From: Streptomyces galbus
GTDB lineage: Bacteria > Actinomycetota > Actinomycetes > Streptomycetales > Streptomycetaceae
Direction: 5' to 3'
Assembly (NCBI RefSeq): GCF_005280195.1
Contig: NZ_SZPR01000014.1
Span: 1-64,000, forward strand
Length of the DNA stretch: 64,000 bases
Part shown: positions 8,581 to 17,951 of the stretch, piece after piece
How positions within the stretch are numbered: position 1 is the stretch's first letter
How the letters are laid out: every line of letters begins with the position of its first letter
Made by a program: the position numbers and the translations under genes
Notes under the pieces: model-generated
The model's database searches: none
Told to the model about the DNA's origin: nothing
What the model saw: the letters and a program-made list of their open reading frames with translations, nothing else

Positions 8581-9993
8581 TCACGGGCGCAGCGCCGGCT
8601 CCCGCTCCACGTCCCGCACGTCCAACTTGCTGTCGAACTTCGCCAGCGGCTTGGCCGCCGACGCCGTCGCGGCGGGCAGGCCCGCCCAGTCGAGGATGCG
8701 GGCCGTGGCGAGGGCCTTCTGGTCGGCTACCAGACCGGCCACGTTCGCGCCGTGGTTGAGGCCGGGGGCCGTGAAGACGTAGGAGTCCTTCGCGCCCTTG
8801 TCGACGCGGAAGCGCTCCGCGCCCCACGGGTCGTTCTGGCCGTACACGAAGAGCATGTGCCGGGCGTTGTGCCGGACCCAGGTGTCGACGTCCCGCATGG
8901 CCCACGGCTGGAACGTCATCGGGATCGAGCGCGGCACGAAGTTGCGCGGCGGCTGGTAGCCGTAGCGGATGTACTTCTTCTCGATGTACGGGAAGTGGAT
9001 GGTGGGCGCGCCCAGCTGGGTGCCCGCCTGGTAGTAGTACGGGGTGTACTGCTCCAGGCCCTGGTCGGTGTACGCCGAGAAGCCGGAGATGGTGTCCACG
9101 GAGGTCCAGATCTCGTCGTCGGTGGCGGTGGCCGCGTTCGCCGGGATCGTGTCGCAGTCGGAGAGCAGGCTGTACTGCCAGAAGCCCCACACGTAGTCCA
9201 GGACGACCGCCTCGTAGGCGCGGTCCAGGCTGCCGATCGTGGTGAAGGTGTAGCCGTTCTCGGCGGCGTACGCCGCGTACTTCTCCTCCAGCGCGGCGCG
9301 GCGCACCAGCGCCTCGCGCTGCACCGCGTTCAGCCGGTCGCGGCACTCCTTGGTGCCGACGGTCGCGAAGAAGCGGTCGTAGGCGGCGTCCTGGTCGTTG
9401 ACCACGTCGTTGGGGGCCACGTACGCGACCACGCCGTCCATGTCCCGCGGGTAGAAGCGCTCGAAGTACGTCGCCGTCATGCCGCCCTTGGAGCCGCCGG
9501 TGGCGATCCAGTTCTTCGTGTAGATGGGCTTCAGCGCCGTGAAGATGCGGTGCTGGTCGCTGGCCGCCTGCCAGATGTCCAGCTTGGACCAGTCGGCGGG
9601 GCTGGGGCGGGAGGGGGTGAAGAAGCGGTACTCCATGGAGACCTGGTTGCCGTCGACGATCTGGGTCGGCTCGCGGCGGCCGGGGTTGGTGGAGACGTTG
9701 TAGCCGCCGGTGTAGAAGACCGTCGGGCGGCTGACGTCCTTGTGCAGCACGGTGATCCGCTGCTGGAACGTGCCCGCCGAGGGGTGCCGGTGGTCGACCG
9801 GCTGGGTGTAGTTCAGGACGAAGTAGCGGTAGCCGGGGTACGGCTTCTCCTCGATCAGGCTCATGCCCGGGATCGAGAGCAGCCGGTCCTTGATGTCCGT
9901 GGCCTGAGGCTCGGCAGCGGTCGCTGCTCCCGCCGTGGTCAGCGTGCCTATGAGCACGGTGAGCGCCAGCAGCCATCTGAGCGCCTTGCGCAT
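8581..9993 (-). CDS. Secreted S37-family tripeptidyl/prolyl aminopeptidase
   Basis: A 470-aa exported alpha/beta-hydrolase peptidase. It has a Sec signal peptide of about 27 residues (MRKALRWLLALTV, cleavage near ATA-AEP). The nucleophile elbow is GGSKGG (Ser168), with an acid in YGQNDPWG and the His in GLNHGAN near the C-terminus, as in the PS-10 peptidases of Streptomyces that remove N-terminal tripeptides. Acts extracellularly in protein turnover and possibly in maturation of secreted zymogens. Convergent with the GH3 gene. Confidence 0.85.
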   Translation of the reverse strand: MRKALRWLLALTVLIGTLTTAGAATAAEPQATDIKDRLLSIPGMSLIEEKPYPGYRYFVLNYTQPVDHRHPSAGTFQQRITVLHKDVSRPTVFYTGGYNVSTNPGRREPTQIVDGNQVSMEYRFFTPSRPSPADWSKLDIWQAASDQHRIFTALKPIYTKNWIATGGSKGGMTATYFERFYPRDMDGVVAYVAPNDVVNDQDAAYDRFFATVGTKECRDRLNAVQREALVRRAALEEKYAAYAAENGYTFTTIGSLDRAYEAVVLDYVWGFWQYSLLSDCDTIPANAATATDDEIWTSVDTISGFSAYTDQGLEQYTPYYYQAGTQLGAPTIHFPYIEKKYIRYGYQPPRNFVPRSIPMTFQPWAMRDVDTWVRHNARHMLFVYGQNDPWGAERFRVDKGAKDSYVFTAPGLNHGANVAGLVADQKALATARILDWAGLPAATASAAKPLAKFDSKLDVRDVEREPALRP

Positions 9994-10088
9994 GCGCGTG
10001 CACCCTCCCTGTGAGACAGATGTGCGCCGGAAGCTATCGGAGCAACCCGGTTCGCACCAGGGGAGGTTGATGCGGAGGTTTCAGGACG

Positions 10089-10487
10089 TCAGCACAGAAT
10101 CCAGCCGGAACTGACCGCCTTGCGGCCCACCGAGCCCTTCACCCACACGCAGCGGTGACCGGCGTACACGGTGACGGGTCCGACCTGGCGCGCGGCGCGC
10201 GCCTGGATCCGCCAGGGCCGCCCGCCGCGGGCCTGCACGCTGACCGACATCGGCTTCGTGCCGCGCGGGTCCTTGGCGTAGGTGACGGCGCAGACGTAGC
10301 GGCCCGCCTTGAACACCTGCACCGAGCCGGTGGTGAAGGACAGCGTGCGCACCTTGCGGCCCGCGCACGCGTGGGCGGCCGCCGCCTGCGCGCTGCCGGG
10401 CGCGGCCAGCGCGAGGATCCCGGCGGCGGTCAGCACCGCCACGCCCGCCGCCAGCCGCCGTATGACACCCCTCGTTCCGCTGCCCAC
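10089..10487 (-). CDS. Small secreted cysteine-containing protein of unknown function
   Basis: A 132-aa protein with a GTG start and a clear Sec signal (RRLAAGVAVLTAAGILAL, cleavage around AQA near residue 35). The mature part is about 97 residues, basic, with four Cys (HAC, YVC, HRC and the C-terminal WILC) that could form two disulfides. I do not recognise a domain. It sits alone between the S37 peptidase and the ABC exporter. Confidence 0.75.
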   Translation of the reverse strand: MGSGTRGVIRRLAAGVAVLTAAGILALAAPGSAQAAAAHACAGRKVRTLSFTTGSVQVFKAGRYVCAVTYAKDPRGTKPMSVSVQARGGRPWRIQARAARQVGPVTVYAGHRCVWVKGSVGRKAVSSGWILC

Positions 10488-10599
10488 GTCCGTGTCTCCC
10501 CGAGTCGCCCGCCATGTCGCTCGCCGTACTGGTGTACGGACGCCGGGCGCGGGCCGCGCGGTTGCGCGCGGCCCGCGCCGGTCCGGTGCCCGCGCGCCG

Positions 10600-13500
10600 T
10601 CAGGCGGACTCGACGCCCACCGGCTCGCCGACGAACGTCCGCCACAGGCGGGCGTAGCGGCCGTCGCGGGCGAGGAGTTCGTCGTGGGTGCCGTCCTCGA
10701 CGACCCGGCCGTGGTCCATGACCACCACCCGGTCGGCCCGCGCCGCCGTGGTGAGGCGGTGGGCGACGACCAGCGTGGTGCGCCGGCCCGCGAGGCGGTC
10801 GGTGGCCTGGTTGACCTGGGCCTCGGTGGCGAGGTCCAGGGCCGCCGTCGCCTCGTCGAGCAGCAGGACGTCGGGGTCGACGAGTTCGGCGCGGGCGAGC
10901 GCGATGAGCTGGCGCTGGCCCGCGGAGAGGTTGCGTCCGCGCTCGGCGACCTCGTGGAGGTAGCCGCCCTCCAGCGTGGCGATCATCTCGTGCGCGCCGA
11001 CCGCGCGGGCCGCCGCCTCCACCTCGGCGTCGCTCGCGTCGGGGCGGCCGTAGGCGATGGCGTCGCGGACGGTGCCGGGGAAGAGGTAGGCCTCCTGCGG
11101 CACGACGCCCAGGCGGTGGCGGTACGACGTGAGGTCCAGCTCGCGCAGGTCCGTGCCGTCGACGGTGACCCGGCCGGACGTCGGGTCGTAGAACCGCGCC
11201 ACCAGCTTGACCAGGGTCGACTTGCCGGCGCCCGTCTCGCCGACGAACGCCACGGTCTGCCCGGCGGGGATGCTCAGGTCGATGCCGCGCAGGGCCGCCT
11301 CGTCGGTGCCGTAGGCGAAGTGGACGTCCTCGAAGGCGATCTCGCCCCGCAGGGAGGTGACCGTGCGCGGTGCGCGGGCCGCGCCGGTGGACGTCGGCTC
11401 GCGCAGCAGCTCCTGGATGCGGCCGAGCGAGACGGTGGCCTGCTGGTAGCCGTCGAACACCTGGGAGAGCTGCTGCACGGGCGCGAAGAACAGGTCGATG
11501 TACAGCAGGTACGCCACCAGCGCGCCCGTGGTCAGCGTGGCGGCGTCCACCCGGCCCGCGCCCACCACCAGCACCGCGGCCGCCGCGACCGACGACAGCA
11601 GCTGCACGAACGGGAAGTACACCGAGATCAGCCACTGGCCGCGGATGCGCGCCCGGCGGTAGCTGTCGCTGCGCTCGGCGAACCGGGCCCGGCCGTCGCG
11701 CTCGCGGCGGAACGCCTGCACGATCCTCAGCCCCGACACCGACTCCTGCAGGTCGGCGTTGACCGCCGAGACCCGCTCGCGGGCCAGCTCGTACGCCTTC
11801 ACGCTGGCCCGGCGGAAGAAGAAGGTGGCGACGACCAGCGGCGGCAGGGTGGCGAACACGACCAGCGCGAGCTGCACGTCGAGCACCAGCAGCGCGACCA
11901 TGATGCCGAAGAAGGTGACCACCGCGACGAACGCCGTGACCAGTCCGGTCTGCAGGAACGTGGACAGCGCGTCGACGTCCGTCGTCATCCGGGTCATGAT
12001 CCGGCCGGTCAGCTCGCGCTCGTAGTAGTCGAGCCCGAGCCGCTGGAGCTGCGCGAAGATCTTCAGGCGCAGCGAGTACAGCACCCGCTCGCCGGTGCGG
12101 CCCGTCATGCGGATCTCACCGGTCTGCGCCGCCCACTGCACCAGCACGGTCAGCAGCCCGAGCAGCGAGGCCGTCCACACCGCGCCGACCGCCATGCGGC
12201 TGACGCCCTGGTCGATGCCGTGCCGGATGAGGATCGGCAGCAGCAGCCCCATGCCCGCGTCCACGGCGACCAGCCCGAGGCTGACCAGCAGGGGCGCGCG
12301 GAAGCCGCGCAGCAGTCGGCGCAGGCCGTACGACTCCTCCGGGCGGACGGCACGGGCCTCGTCGACGTCGGGGACGTCGGTGGCCGGGGGCAGCGCCTCG
12401 ACCTGGGCGAGCAGCTCCGGGGTGGCCGGGGTGCCGGCCAGGGCGGTGTCCTTGGGCGCCCGGTCGCCGGTCCACAGCCGGGGCGTCACCCCGCGCTCGG
12501 CGTCGTACTCGGCGTCCAGTTCGTCGCGCACGGAGGTGTCCTCGGCCGGTGCCTCGGGCCGGGCGTGGCCCGGGGAGACGCCGCCGAGCTCGTCGGGGTC
12601 GGTGAGGAGCCTGCGGTACAGCGCCGAGCGCTGCTGGAGCTCGTCGTGGGTGCCGATGTCGGCGAGGCGGCCGTGGTCGAGGACGGCGATGCGGTCGGCG
12701 AGGTTGAGGGTGGAGCGGCGGTGGGCGATGAGCAGGGTGGTGCGGCCCTCCATGACCTGGCCGAGCGCCTCGTGGATCTCGTGCTCCACGCGCGCGTCGA
12801 CCGCCGAGGTGGCGTCGTCGAGGACCAGCAGGCGGGGGTCGGCGAGGATCGCGCGGGCGAGCGCGATGCGCTGGCGCTGGCCGCCGGACAGGGTCAGGCC
12901 GTGCTCGCCGACCGTGGTGTCGTAGCCGTCGGGCAGCTCCGCGATGAAGCGGTCCGCCTGGGCGGTGCGCGCGGCCCGCCGGATCTGCTCGTCGGTGGCG
13001 TCGGGGCGGCCGTAGGCGATGTTGTTGCGGACGGTGTCGGAGAACAGGAACGAGTCCTCGGGGACCAGGCCGATCGCGGCGCGCAGCGAGTCCAGGGTCA
13101 GCTCGCGCACGTCCCGGCCGCCGACGAGGACCGCGCCGCGGGTCACGTCGTAGAAGCGCGGCAGCAGCAGGGAGACGGTGGACTTGCCGGAGCCGGAGGA
13201 GCCGACGACCGCGAGGGTCTCGCCCGGGCGGATCTCGAAGCTGAGGCCGTCCAGGACCGGGTGGGCGGGGTCGTAGCCGAAGGACACGTCGTCGAACTCG
13301 ACGGTCGCCGGGGCGTCGGCGGGCAGCTCCCGGGTGCCGTCCCGCAGGGCCGGCTCGGTGTCGATCAGCTCCAGGACGCGTTCGGTGCCGGCGCGGGCCT
13401 GCTGGCCGACGGTGAGGACCACGGCGAGCATGCGGACCGGGCCGACGAGCTGGGCCAGGTAGGTGGAGAAGGCCACGAAGGTGCCCAGGGTGATGTGGCC

Positions 13501-14307
13501 GTGCACGGCGAGCCAGCCGCCGAGCGCCAGCATGGCGACCTGGCCGAGTGCGGGGACGGCCTGGAGCGCGGGGGTGTAGCGGGCGTTCAGCCGGATGGTG
13601 CGCAGCCGTCCGGCGAACAGCCGCCGGCCCACCTCGCGCAGCTTCCCGGTCTCCTGGTCCTCCTGTCCGAAGCCCTTCACCACGCGCACCCCGCTGACCG
13701 CGCCGTCGACCACGCCCGCCACGGCGGCGGCCTGGGCCTGCGCCCACCAGGTGGCCGGGTGCAGCCGGGTGCGGCTGCGCTTGGCGATCCACCACAGCGC
13801 GGGCGCCACGGCGAGGGCGACCAGGGTGAGCGGGACGGACAGCCACGCCATGACGACGAGGGAGACCAGGAACAGCGCGAAGTTGCCGATCGTCATGGGC
13901 AGCATGAACAGCAGGCCCTGGATGAGCTGGAGGTCGCTGGTGGCGCGGCCGACGACCTGGCCGGTGGACAGCTCGTCCTGCCGGCGGCCGTCGAGCCGGG
14001 TGATCGTGGCGAACATCTCCGTGCGCAGGTCGTGCTGCACGTCCAGGGCGAGCCGGCCGCCGTAGTAGCGGCGGACGTAGGCGGAGGCGTAGACGAGCAC
14101 GGCGGCGCCGATCAGGGCGGCCGCCCAGGGCGCCATGTCCCGGGTGTGGGAGTCGATCACGTCGTCGATGATCACCTTGGTGATCAGGGGCACGACGGCC
14201 ATGACGGCCATGCCGGCGAGCGAGGCGCCGAGGGCGAGGACCACGTCCCTGGGGTAGCGCCACGCGTAGCCCGCGAGTCGTCGTGCCCATCCCCGTTGTG
14301 CGCTCAC
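10600..14307 (-). CDS. Fused ABC exporter (TMD-NBD-TMD-NBD)
   Basis: A 1235-aa full-length exporter of the MsbA/MDR type in one chain. First half: six-helix TMD (about 15-320), Walker A GSSGSGKS (369-376), signature LSGGQ (about 473), Walker B LVLDDATS. Second half: TMD (about 665-960), Walker A GETGAGKS (1023-1030), signature LSAGQ, Walker B LLLDEATA. The first nucleotide site has Asp498 where the catalytic Glu belongs; the second keeps Glu1152. Both switch His residues are present. GTG at 14307 chosen because GGAAGG lies 7 nt upstream. Exports lipids or drugs; substrate unknown. Confidence 0.88.
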   Translation of the reverse strand: MSAQRGWARRLAGYAWRYPRDVVLALGASLAGMAVMAVVPLITKVIIDDVIDSHTRDMAPWAAALIGAAVLVYASAYVRRYYGGRLALDVQHDLRTEMFATITRLDGRRQDELSTGQVVGRATSDLQLIQGLLFMLPMTIGNFALFLVSLVVMAWLSVPLTLVALAVAPALWWIAKRSRTRLHPATWWAQAQAAAVAGVVDGAVSGVRVVKGFGQEDQETGKLREVGRRLFAGRLRTIRLNARYTPALQAVPALGQVAMLALGGWLAVHGHITLGTFVAFSTYLAQLVGPVRMLAVVLTVGQQARAGTERVLELIDTEPALRDGTRELPADAPATVEFDDVSFGYDPAHPVLDGLSFEIRPGETLAVVGSSGSGKSTVSLLLPRFYDVTRGAVLVGGRDVRELTLDSLRAAIGLVPEDSFLFSDTVRNNIAYGRPDATDEQIRRAARTAQADRFIAELPDGYDTTVGEHGLTLSGGQRQRIALARAILADPRLLVLDDATSAVDARVEHEIHEALGQVMEGRTTLLIAHRRSTLNLADRIAVLDHGRLADIGTHDELQQRSALYRRLLTDPDELGGVSPGHARPEAPAEDTSVRDELDAEYDAERGVTPRLWTGDRAPKDTALAGTPATPELLAQVEALPPATDVPDVDEARAVRPEESYGLRRLLRGFRAPLLVSLGLVAVDAGMGLLLPILIRHGIDQGVSRMAVGAVWTASLLGLLTVLVQWAAQTGEIRMTGRTGERVLYSLRLKIFAQLQRLGLDYYERELTGRIMTRMTTDVDALSTFLQTGLVTAFVAVVTFFGIMVALLVLDVQLALVVFATLPPLVVATFFFRRASVKAYELARERVSAVNADLQESVSGLRIVQAFRRERDGRARFAERSDSYRRARIRGQWLISVYFPFVQLLSSVAAAAVLVVGAGRVDAATLTTGALVAYLLYIDLFFAPVQQLSQVFDGYQQATVSLGRIQELLREPTSTGAARAPRTVTSLRGEIAFEDVHFAYGTDEAALRGIDLSIPAGQTVAFVGETGAGKSTLVKLVARFYDPTSGRVTVDGTDLRELDLTSYRHRLGVVPQEAYLFPGTVRDAIAYGRPDASDAEVEAAARAVGAHEMIATLEGGYLHEVAERGRNLSAGQRQLIALARAELVDPDVLLLDEATAALDLATEAQVNQATDRLAGRRTTLVVAHRLTTAARADRVVVMDHGRVVEDGTHDELLARDGRYARLWRTFVGEPVGVESA

Positions 14308-14422
14308 GCCGGTGCCTTCCTGCGAACCTGGTCTGCCGGAAGGCACCAACGCCGGTGAGGTGCGATTTCATCCCGCTGTAACAATCCGGGAGGTCCCGGG
14401 CGGGGATTTTCGGCCGCGGGGG

Positions 14423-15277
14423 TCAGCTCGCGGCGAGGTCGCGGTGGACGACCTTGGCGACGCCCTGGATGGTCGTGATGCCGTAGCTCATGGTGCTGTT
14501 GCCGTGGGTGAGCACGGTGATCGTGTAGTCGTGGCCGCCGCCCTTGAAGGTGCCGACGCTGTGCACCCGCCAGCCCTGCGTGGCGCGCTGCAGCCAGCCG
14601 TTCTTGACGTGCCACGACACGTTCGCGGGCCGCCCGTACGGCGTGCCCCACCGCTGGTCGGCGACGACCTTGCCCATCAGGGTGGTCACGTAGGAGCGGG
14701 AGGCGTCGGTGAGGACGGCGTTGTGGGCGGTCAGGAGCCGGAGCAGCTTCTGCTCGTCGGTGACGGTGATCTGGGTCAGCCCCCAGTAGTTGTTCGCGCC
14801 CGGCTTGGTCTGGGTCATGGACGCGGCGGCCAGGAACTTCTTGATCTTCGTCAGGCCGAGCTGCTTCCACAGGGTCGAGGTGGAGGCGTTGTCCGACTTG
14901 GTGATCATGTTGGTGGCGAGGGTCTTCTCGCGGGTGGTGAGCGAGCGGTGCGCCGCCTGCGCGTCGTACAGCAGGGCGGACAGGACGGTCACCTTGACGA
15001 CGCTCGCCGAGTCGTAGGCGGTCGAGGCGCGCAGGGTGCAGGTCGTCGCGGTGCTCCGGTCGTAGACGCCGACGGCGACCGTGCCCTTGCGCGTCGCCAG
15101 GGCGGCGGTGATGTCCTTCTTCAGCTTGGTGGCGAGGGCGGGCTTGGCCGAGGTGCAGGTGACGGCCGGAGCGGTGGCGGCGGCCGGGGTGGCGACGGCC
15201 ACGCCGGTTATCAGCAGGCCGGTGGTGAGCGCGACGACGGCCGGAGCGGCACGACGTGCGGAAGTCCCTGAAGTCAT
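14423..15277 (-). CDS. Secreted serine hydrolase with class A beta-lactamase fold
   Basis: A 284-aa protein with a Sec signal (about 1-35, ending PAAATA). It keeps the penicillin-binding motifs: SVVK (Ser92/Lys95), SDN (128-130) and KNG (in VKNGW, about 215), which replaces the usual KTG. Two Cys lie at 41 and 80. Such Streptomyces proteins are usually annotated serine hydrolase; it may be a beta-lactamase, a DD-peptidase-like enzyme or an enzyme that has lost those activities. The omega-loop Glu of class A lactamases was not identified with confidence. Divergent from the endonuclease gene. Confidence 0.8.
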   Translation of the reverse strand: MTSGTSARRAAPAVVALTTGLLITGVAVATPAAATAPAVTCTSAKPALATKLKKDITAALATRKGTVAVGVYDRSTATTCTLRASTAYDSASVVKVTVLSALLYDAQAAHRSLTTREKTLATNMITKSDNASTSTLWKQLGLTKIKKFLAAASMTQTKPGANNYWGLTQITVTDEQKLLRLLTAHNAVLTDASRSYVTTLMGKVVADQRWGTPYGRPANVSWHVKNGWLQRATQGWRVHSVGTFKGGGHDYTITVLTHGNSTMSYGITTIQGVAKVVHRDLAAS

Positions 15278-15440
15278 GCCCGGGTTGACTCATGAGTTCT
15301 ACCGAAAGGTTGTACGAGAAGACGGCTTTTGCCGGTCCGCGTCACCGGATGGACACCCGCCGTCCCTTTACGTCGTCGCATGTCCATGTCACGCTCCCGA
15401 GTGCCGCCTCCACTCAACCCGCGTAGATGGGACGACCTTT

Positions 15441-16244
15441 ATGCTGGCGACACGCATACGCCGCTGGAAGCCGGTGGCGCTGACCATCGCCGCCGTGCTG
15501 GTGGGCCTCACGGCCCCCGCCCTGACGGCGACCCCGGCCGCGGCGACGACGACGGCGTACGACTCGACGTACTACAAGAACGCGGTCGGCAAGACCGGCG
15601 CGAGCCTGAAGAGTTCGCTGCACACCATCATCAGCAGCCAGTCGAAGATCTCGTACTCCGCGGTCTGGGAGGCGCTGAAGGTCACCGACCAGGACCCGAA
15701 CAACAGCAGCAACGTCCTGCTGCTCTACAGCGGCGCCTCCCGCAGCAAGTCCCTCAACGGCGGCGACCTCGGCGACTGGAACCGCGAGCACACCTGGGCC
15801 AAGTCCCACGGCGACTTCGGCGAGGTGACCGGCCCCGGCACCGACCTGCACCACCTGCGCGCCTGCGACGTCCAGGTCAACAGCATCCGCGGCAACCTGG
15901 ACTTCGACAACGGCGGCAGCGCCGTGGCCAACGGCGGCGGCAGCACCGTCGACTCCGACTCGTTCGCGCCGCGCCCCGCGGACCGCGGTGACGTCGCGCG
16001 CATGATCCTCTACATGGCCGTGCGCTACGACGGCGGCGACGGCTTCGCCGACCTGGAGCCCGACGAGAAGGTGAACAACGGCTCCGCCCCGTACATGGGC
16101 AAGCTGTCCGTCCTCAAGGCGTGGAACGAGGCGGACCCGCCCAGCGCCTTCGAGGAGCGCCGCAACCAGGTCATCTACGACACCTACCAGCACAACCGCA
16201 ACCCGTTCATCGACCACCCGGAGTGGGTCGAGGCGATCTGGTAG
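15441..16244 (+). CDS. Secreted endonuclease I-family nuclease
   Basis: A 267-aa exported nuclease with a signal peptide (about 1-36, RIRRWK then a hydrophobic stretch to PAAA). The beta-beta-alpha-metal motif is WNREHTWAKS (113-122) with His117 as general base, followed by DLHHLRACDVQVNSIRGN, where Asn residues bind the Mg ion. This is the EndA/NucM family of non-specific DNases; it probably degrades extracellular DNA for nutrient recovery. The ATG at 15441 opens the signal peptide; the ribosome-binding site is weak. Ends 21 bp before the convergent TPP-enzyme gene. Confidence 0.87.
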   Translation: MLATRIRRWKPVALTIAAVLVGLTAPALTATPAAATTTAYDSTYYKNAVGKTGASLKSSLHTIISSQSKISYSAVWEALKVTDQDPNNSSNVLLLYSGASRSKSLNGGDLGDWNREHTWAKSHGDFGEVTGPGTDLHHLRACDVQVNSIRGNLDFDNGGSAVANGGGSTVDSDSFAPRPADRGDVARMILYMAVRYDGGDGFADLEPDEKVNNGSAPYMGKLSVLKAWNEADPPSAFEERRNQVIYDTYQHNRNPFIDHPEWVEAIW

Positions 16245-16265
16245 GTCCCGCCCGGCGGGGCCCGC

Positions 16266-17951
16266 TCACCCCAGGTGGGTGGGGGCGAACATCCGCAGCA
16301 CCGCCGGGAGCACGACCACCGAGGGCCCGGGCGTCGCCAGCGCCCCGGCGAGGTCCTTCTCCAGGGTGTCCGGTGTCGTGCGGACGCCGGGCACCCCGAA
16401 GGACTCCGCGAGGGCCACGTAGTCCGGGCGGGTCAGCTCGGTGGCCGTGGCCTGCCCGAAGGCGTCGGTCATGTACTCGCGCAGGATGCCGTAGCCGCCG
16501 TCGTCGACGATCAGCCAGGTGACGTCCAGGCCGTACTGCCGGGCCGTGGCCAGCTCCGCGACGGAGTACAGCGCGCCCCCGTCGCCGGAGACGGCCAGCA
16601 CCGGGCGCGTCGGGTCGGCGGCCGCCGCGCCGAGCGCCGCCGGGAAGCCGTAGCCGAGGCCGCCCGCGCCCTGCGCCGAGTGCATCAGGTTCGGGGCGTG
16701 GGCGTCGAAGGCGGACCAGGCCCAGTAGGCCAGGATCGTCATGTCCCAGAAGGACGGGGAGCCGGCCGGCAGCGCGCGGCGCACCGAGGCCAGCACCTCC
16801 TGCTCCAGGGTGAGTTCCTGAGCACCGATACGGGCGGCGACCTTCGCGAGGACGCTCCGGACCCGCTCGGGCGCCGTGGGGTCGGTGCGCTCCTCGACGG
16901 TCTCCAGCAGGGCCTGCAGGGCGAGCCGGGCGTCGGCGTGGATGCCCAGCGCCGGGTGGTTGGACTCCAGCTTGCCGAGGTCCGCCTCGATCTGCACGAC
17001 ACGGCCGCGCGGCGCGAACGTGTGGTAGTTCGAGGAGAGTTCGCCCAGTCCTGAGCCCACCACCAGCAGGACGTCGGCGTCCTCCAGGAAGTCGGTGGTG
17101 TGACGGTCCTCCAGCCACGACTGCAGCGACAGCGGGTGCGTCCAGGGGAAGGCGCCCTTGCCGCCGAACGTGGTCACCACGGGCGCGTCCAGCTTCTCGG
17201 CCAGCGCCCGGAGCTTGCCCGCGGCGTCCGCGCGGACCACCCCGCCGCCCGCGATGATCGCCGGGCGCTCGGCGCGGGACAGCAAGTGGGCGGCGAGGGC
17301 GGTGAGTTCGGGGCGTGGGACGAGCTCCTCCGGGGTGGCGTCGAGGGCCGTCACCCCCGGGAGCGCGGTCGGCGCCAGCAGCACGTCCTGCGGGATCTCC
17401 ACCCACACGGGCCCGTGCGGGGCGGTGAGCGCCGACTTCCAGGCCGCCGCGATCGCGGACGGGATCTGGGACTGCGTGCGCACGGTGTGGACCGACTTGA
17501 CCACGCCCCGGAACGAGGCCGCCTGGTCGGGCAGTTCGTGCAGGTAGCCGTGGCGGCCGCCGCCCAGGCCCGCGGTCGGGACCTGGCTGCTGATGGCGAG
17601 GACGGGCGCCGAGGCTGCCGCCGCCTCCTGGAGCGCGGCCAGGGAGGTGAGGGCCCCCGGTCCGGTCGACAGCAGCAGCGGGGCCGCCTCGCCGGTGACC
17701 CGGCCGTAGGCGTCGGCCGCGAAGCCGGCGTTGTTCTCCACCCGCAGGCCCACGTACCGCAGGTCCGAGCGGCGCAGCGCGTCGAACATGCCGAGCGCGT
17801 GCTGGCCGGGCAGTCCGAAGACCGTCGTCGCGCCGAGCCCGGCCAGCGTCTCCACGACCAGGTCCCCGCCGTTGCGGCCGGCGGGCGGGTTCAGGGCGGC
17901 CGTCGTCTGGGCGTCCGTCGGGCGGAGCACCAGGTCGTGGTCGTGGGTCAC
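16266..17951 (-). CDS. Thiamine-diphosphate-dependent decarboxylase/acetolactate-synthase-like enzyme
   Basis: A 561-aa three-domain TPP enzyme. The N-terminal PYR domain has Glu72 (VENNAGFAADAYGR), a central domain spans about 210-340, and the C-terminal PP domain carries GDG (456-458). At +27 from Asp457, where an Asn normally ligands Mg, the sequence has Asp484 (VDDGGYG). Its GTG start overlaps the ureohydrolase stop (GTGA). Position beside an agmatinase-family ureohydrolase suggests a 2-ketoarginine decarboxylase (AruI-like) rather than true acetolactate synthase; this is inference from context. Confidence 0.8.
   Translation of the reverse strand: MTHDHDLVLRPTDAQTTAALNPPAGRNGGDLVVETLAGLGATTVFGLPGQHALGMFDALRRSDLRYVGLRVENNAGFAADAYGRVTGEAAPLLLSTGPGALTSLAALQEAAAASAPVLAISSQVPTAGLGGGRHGYLHELPDQAASFRGVVKSVHTVRTQSQIPSAIAAAWKSALTAPHGPVWVEIPQDVLLAPTALPGVTALDATPEELVPRPELTALAAHLLSRAERPAIIAGGGVVRADAAGKLRALAEKLDAPVVTTFGGKGAFPWTHPLSLQSWLEDRHTTDFLEDADVLLVVGSGLGELSSNYHTFAPRGRVVQIEADLGKLESNHPALGIHADARLALQALLETVEERTDPTAPERVRSVLAKVAARIGAQELTLEQEVLASVRRALPAGSPSFWDMTILAYWAWSAFDAHAPNLMHSAQGAGGLGYGFPAALGAAAADPTRPVLAVSGDGGALYSVAELATARQYGLDVTWLIVDDGGYGILREYMTDAFGQATATELTRPDYVALAESFGVPGVRTTPDTLEKDLAGALATPGPSVVVLPAVLRMFAPTHLG

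Noticed and set aside
10309..14358. Very long plus-strand open frame opposite the ABC exporter
   Set aside because: It is the antisense shadow of a well-supported exporter gene; composition is repetitive Arg/Gly/Val and no domain or start signal is visible.
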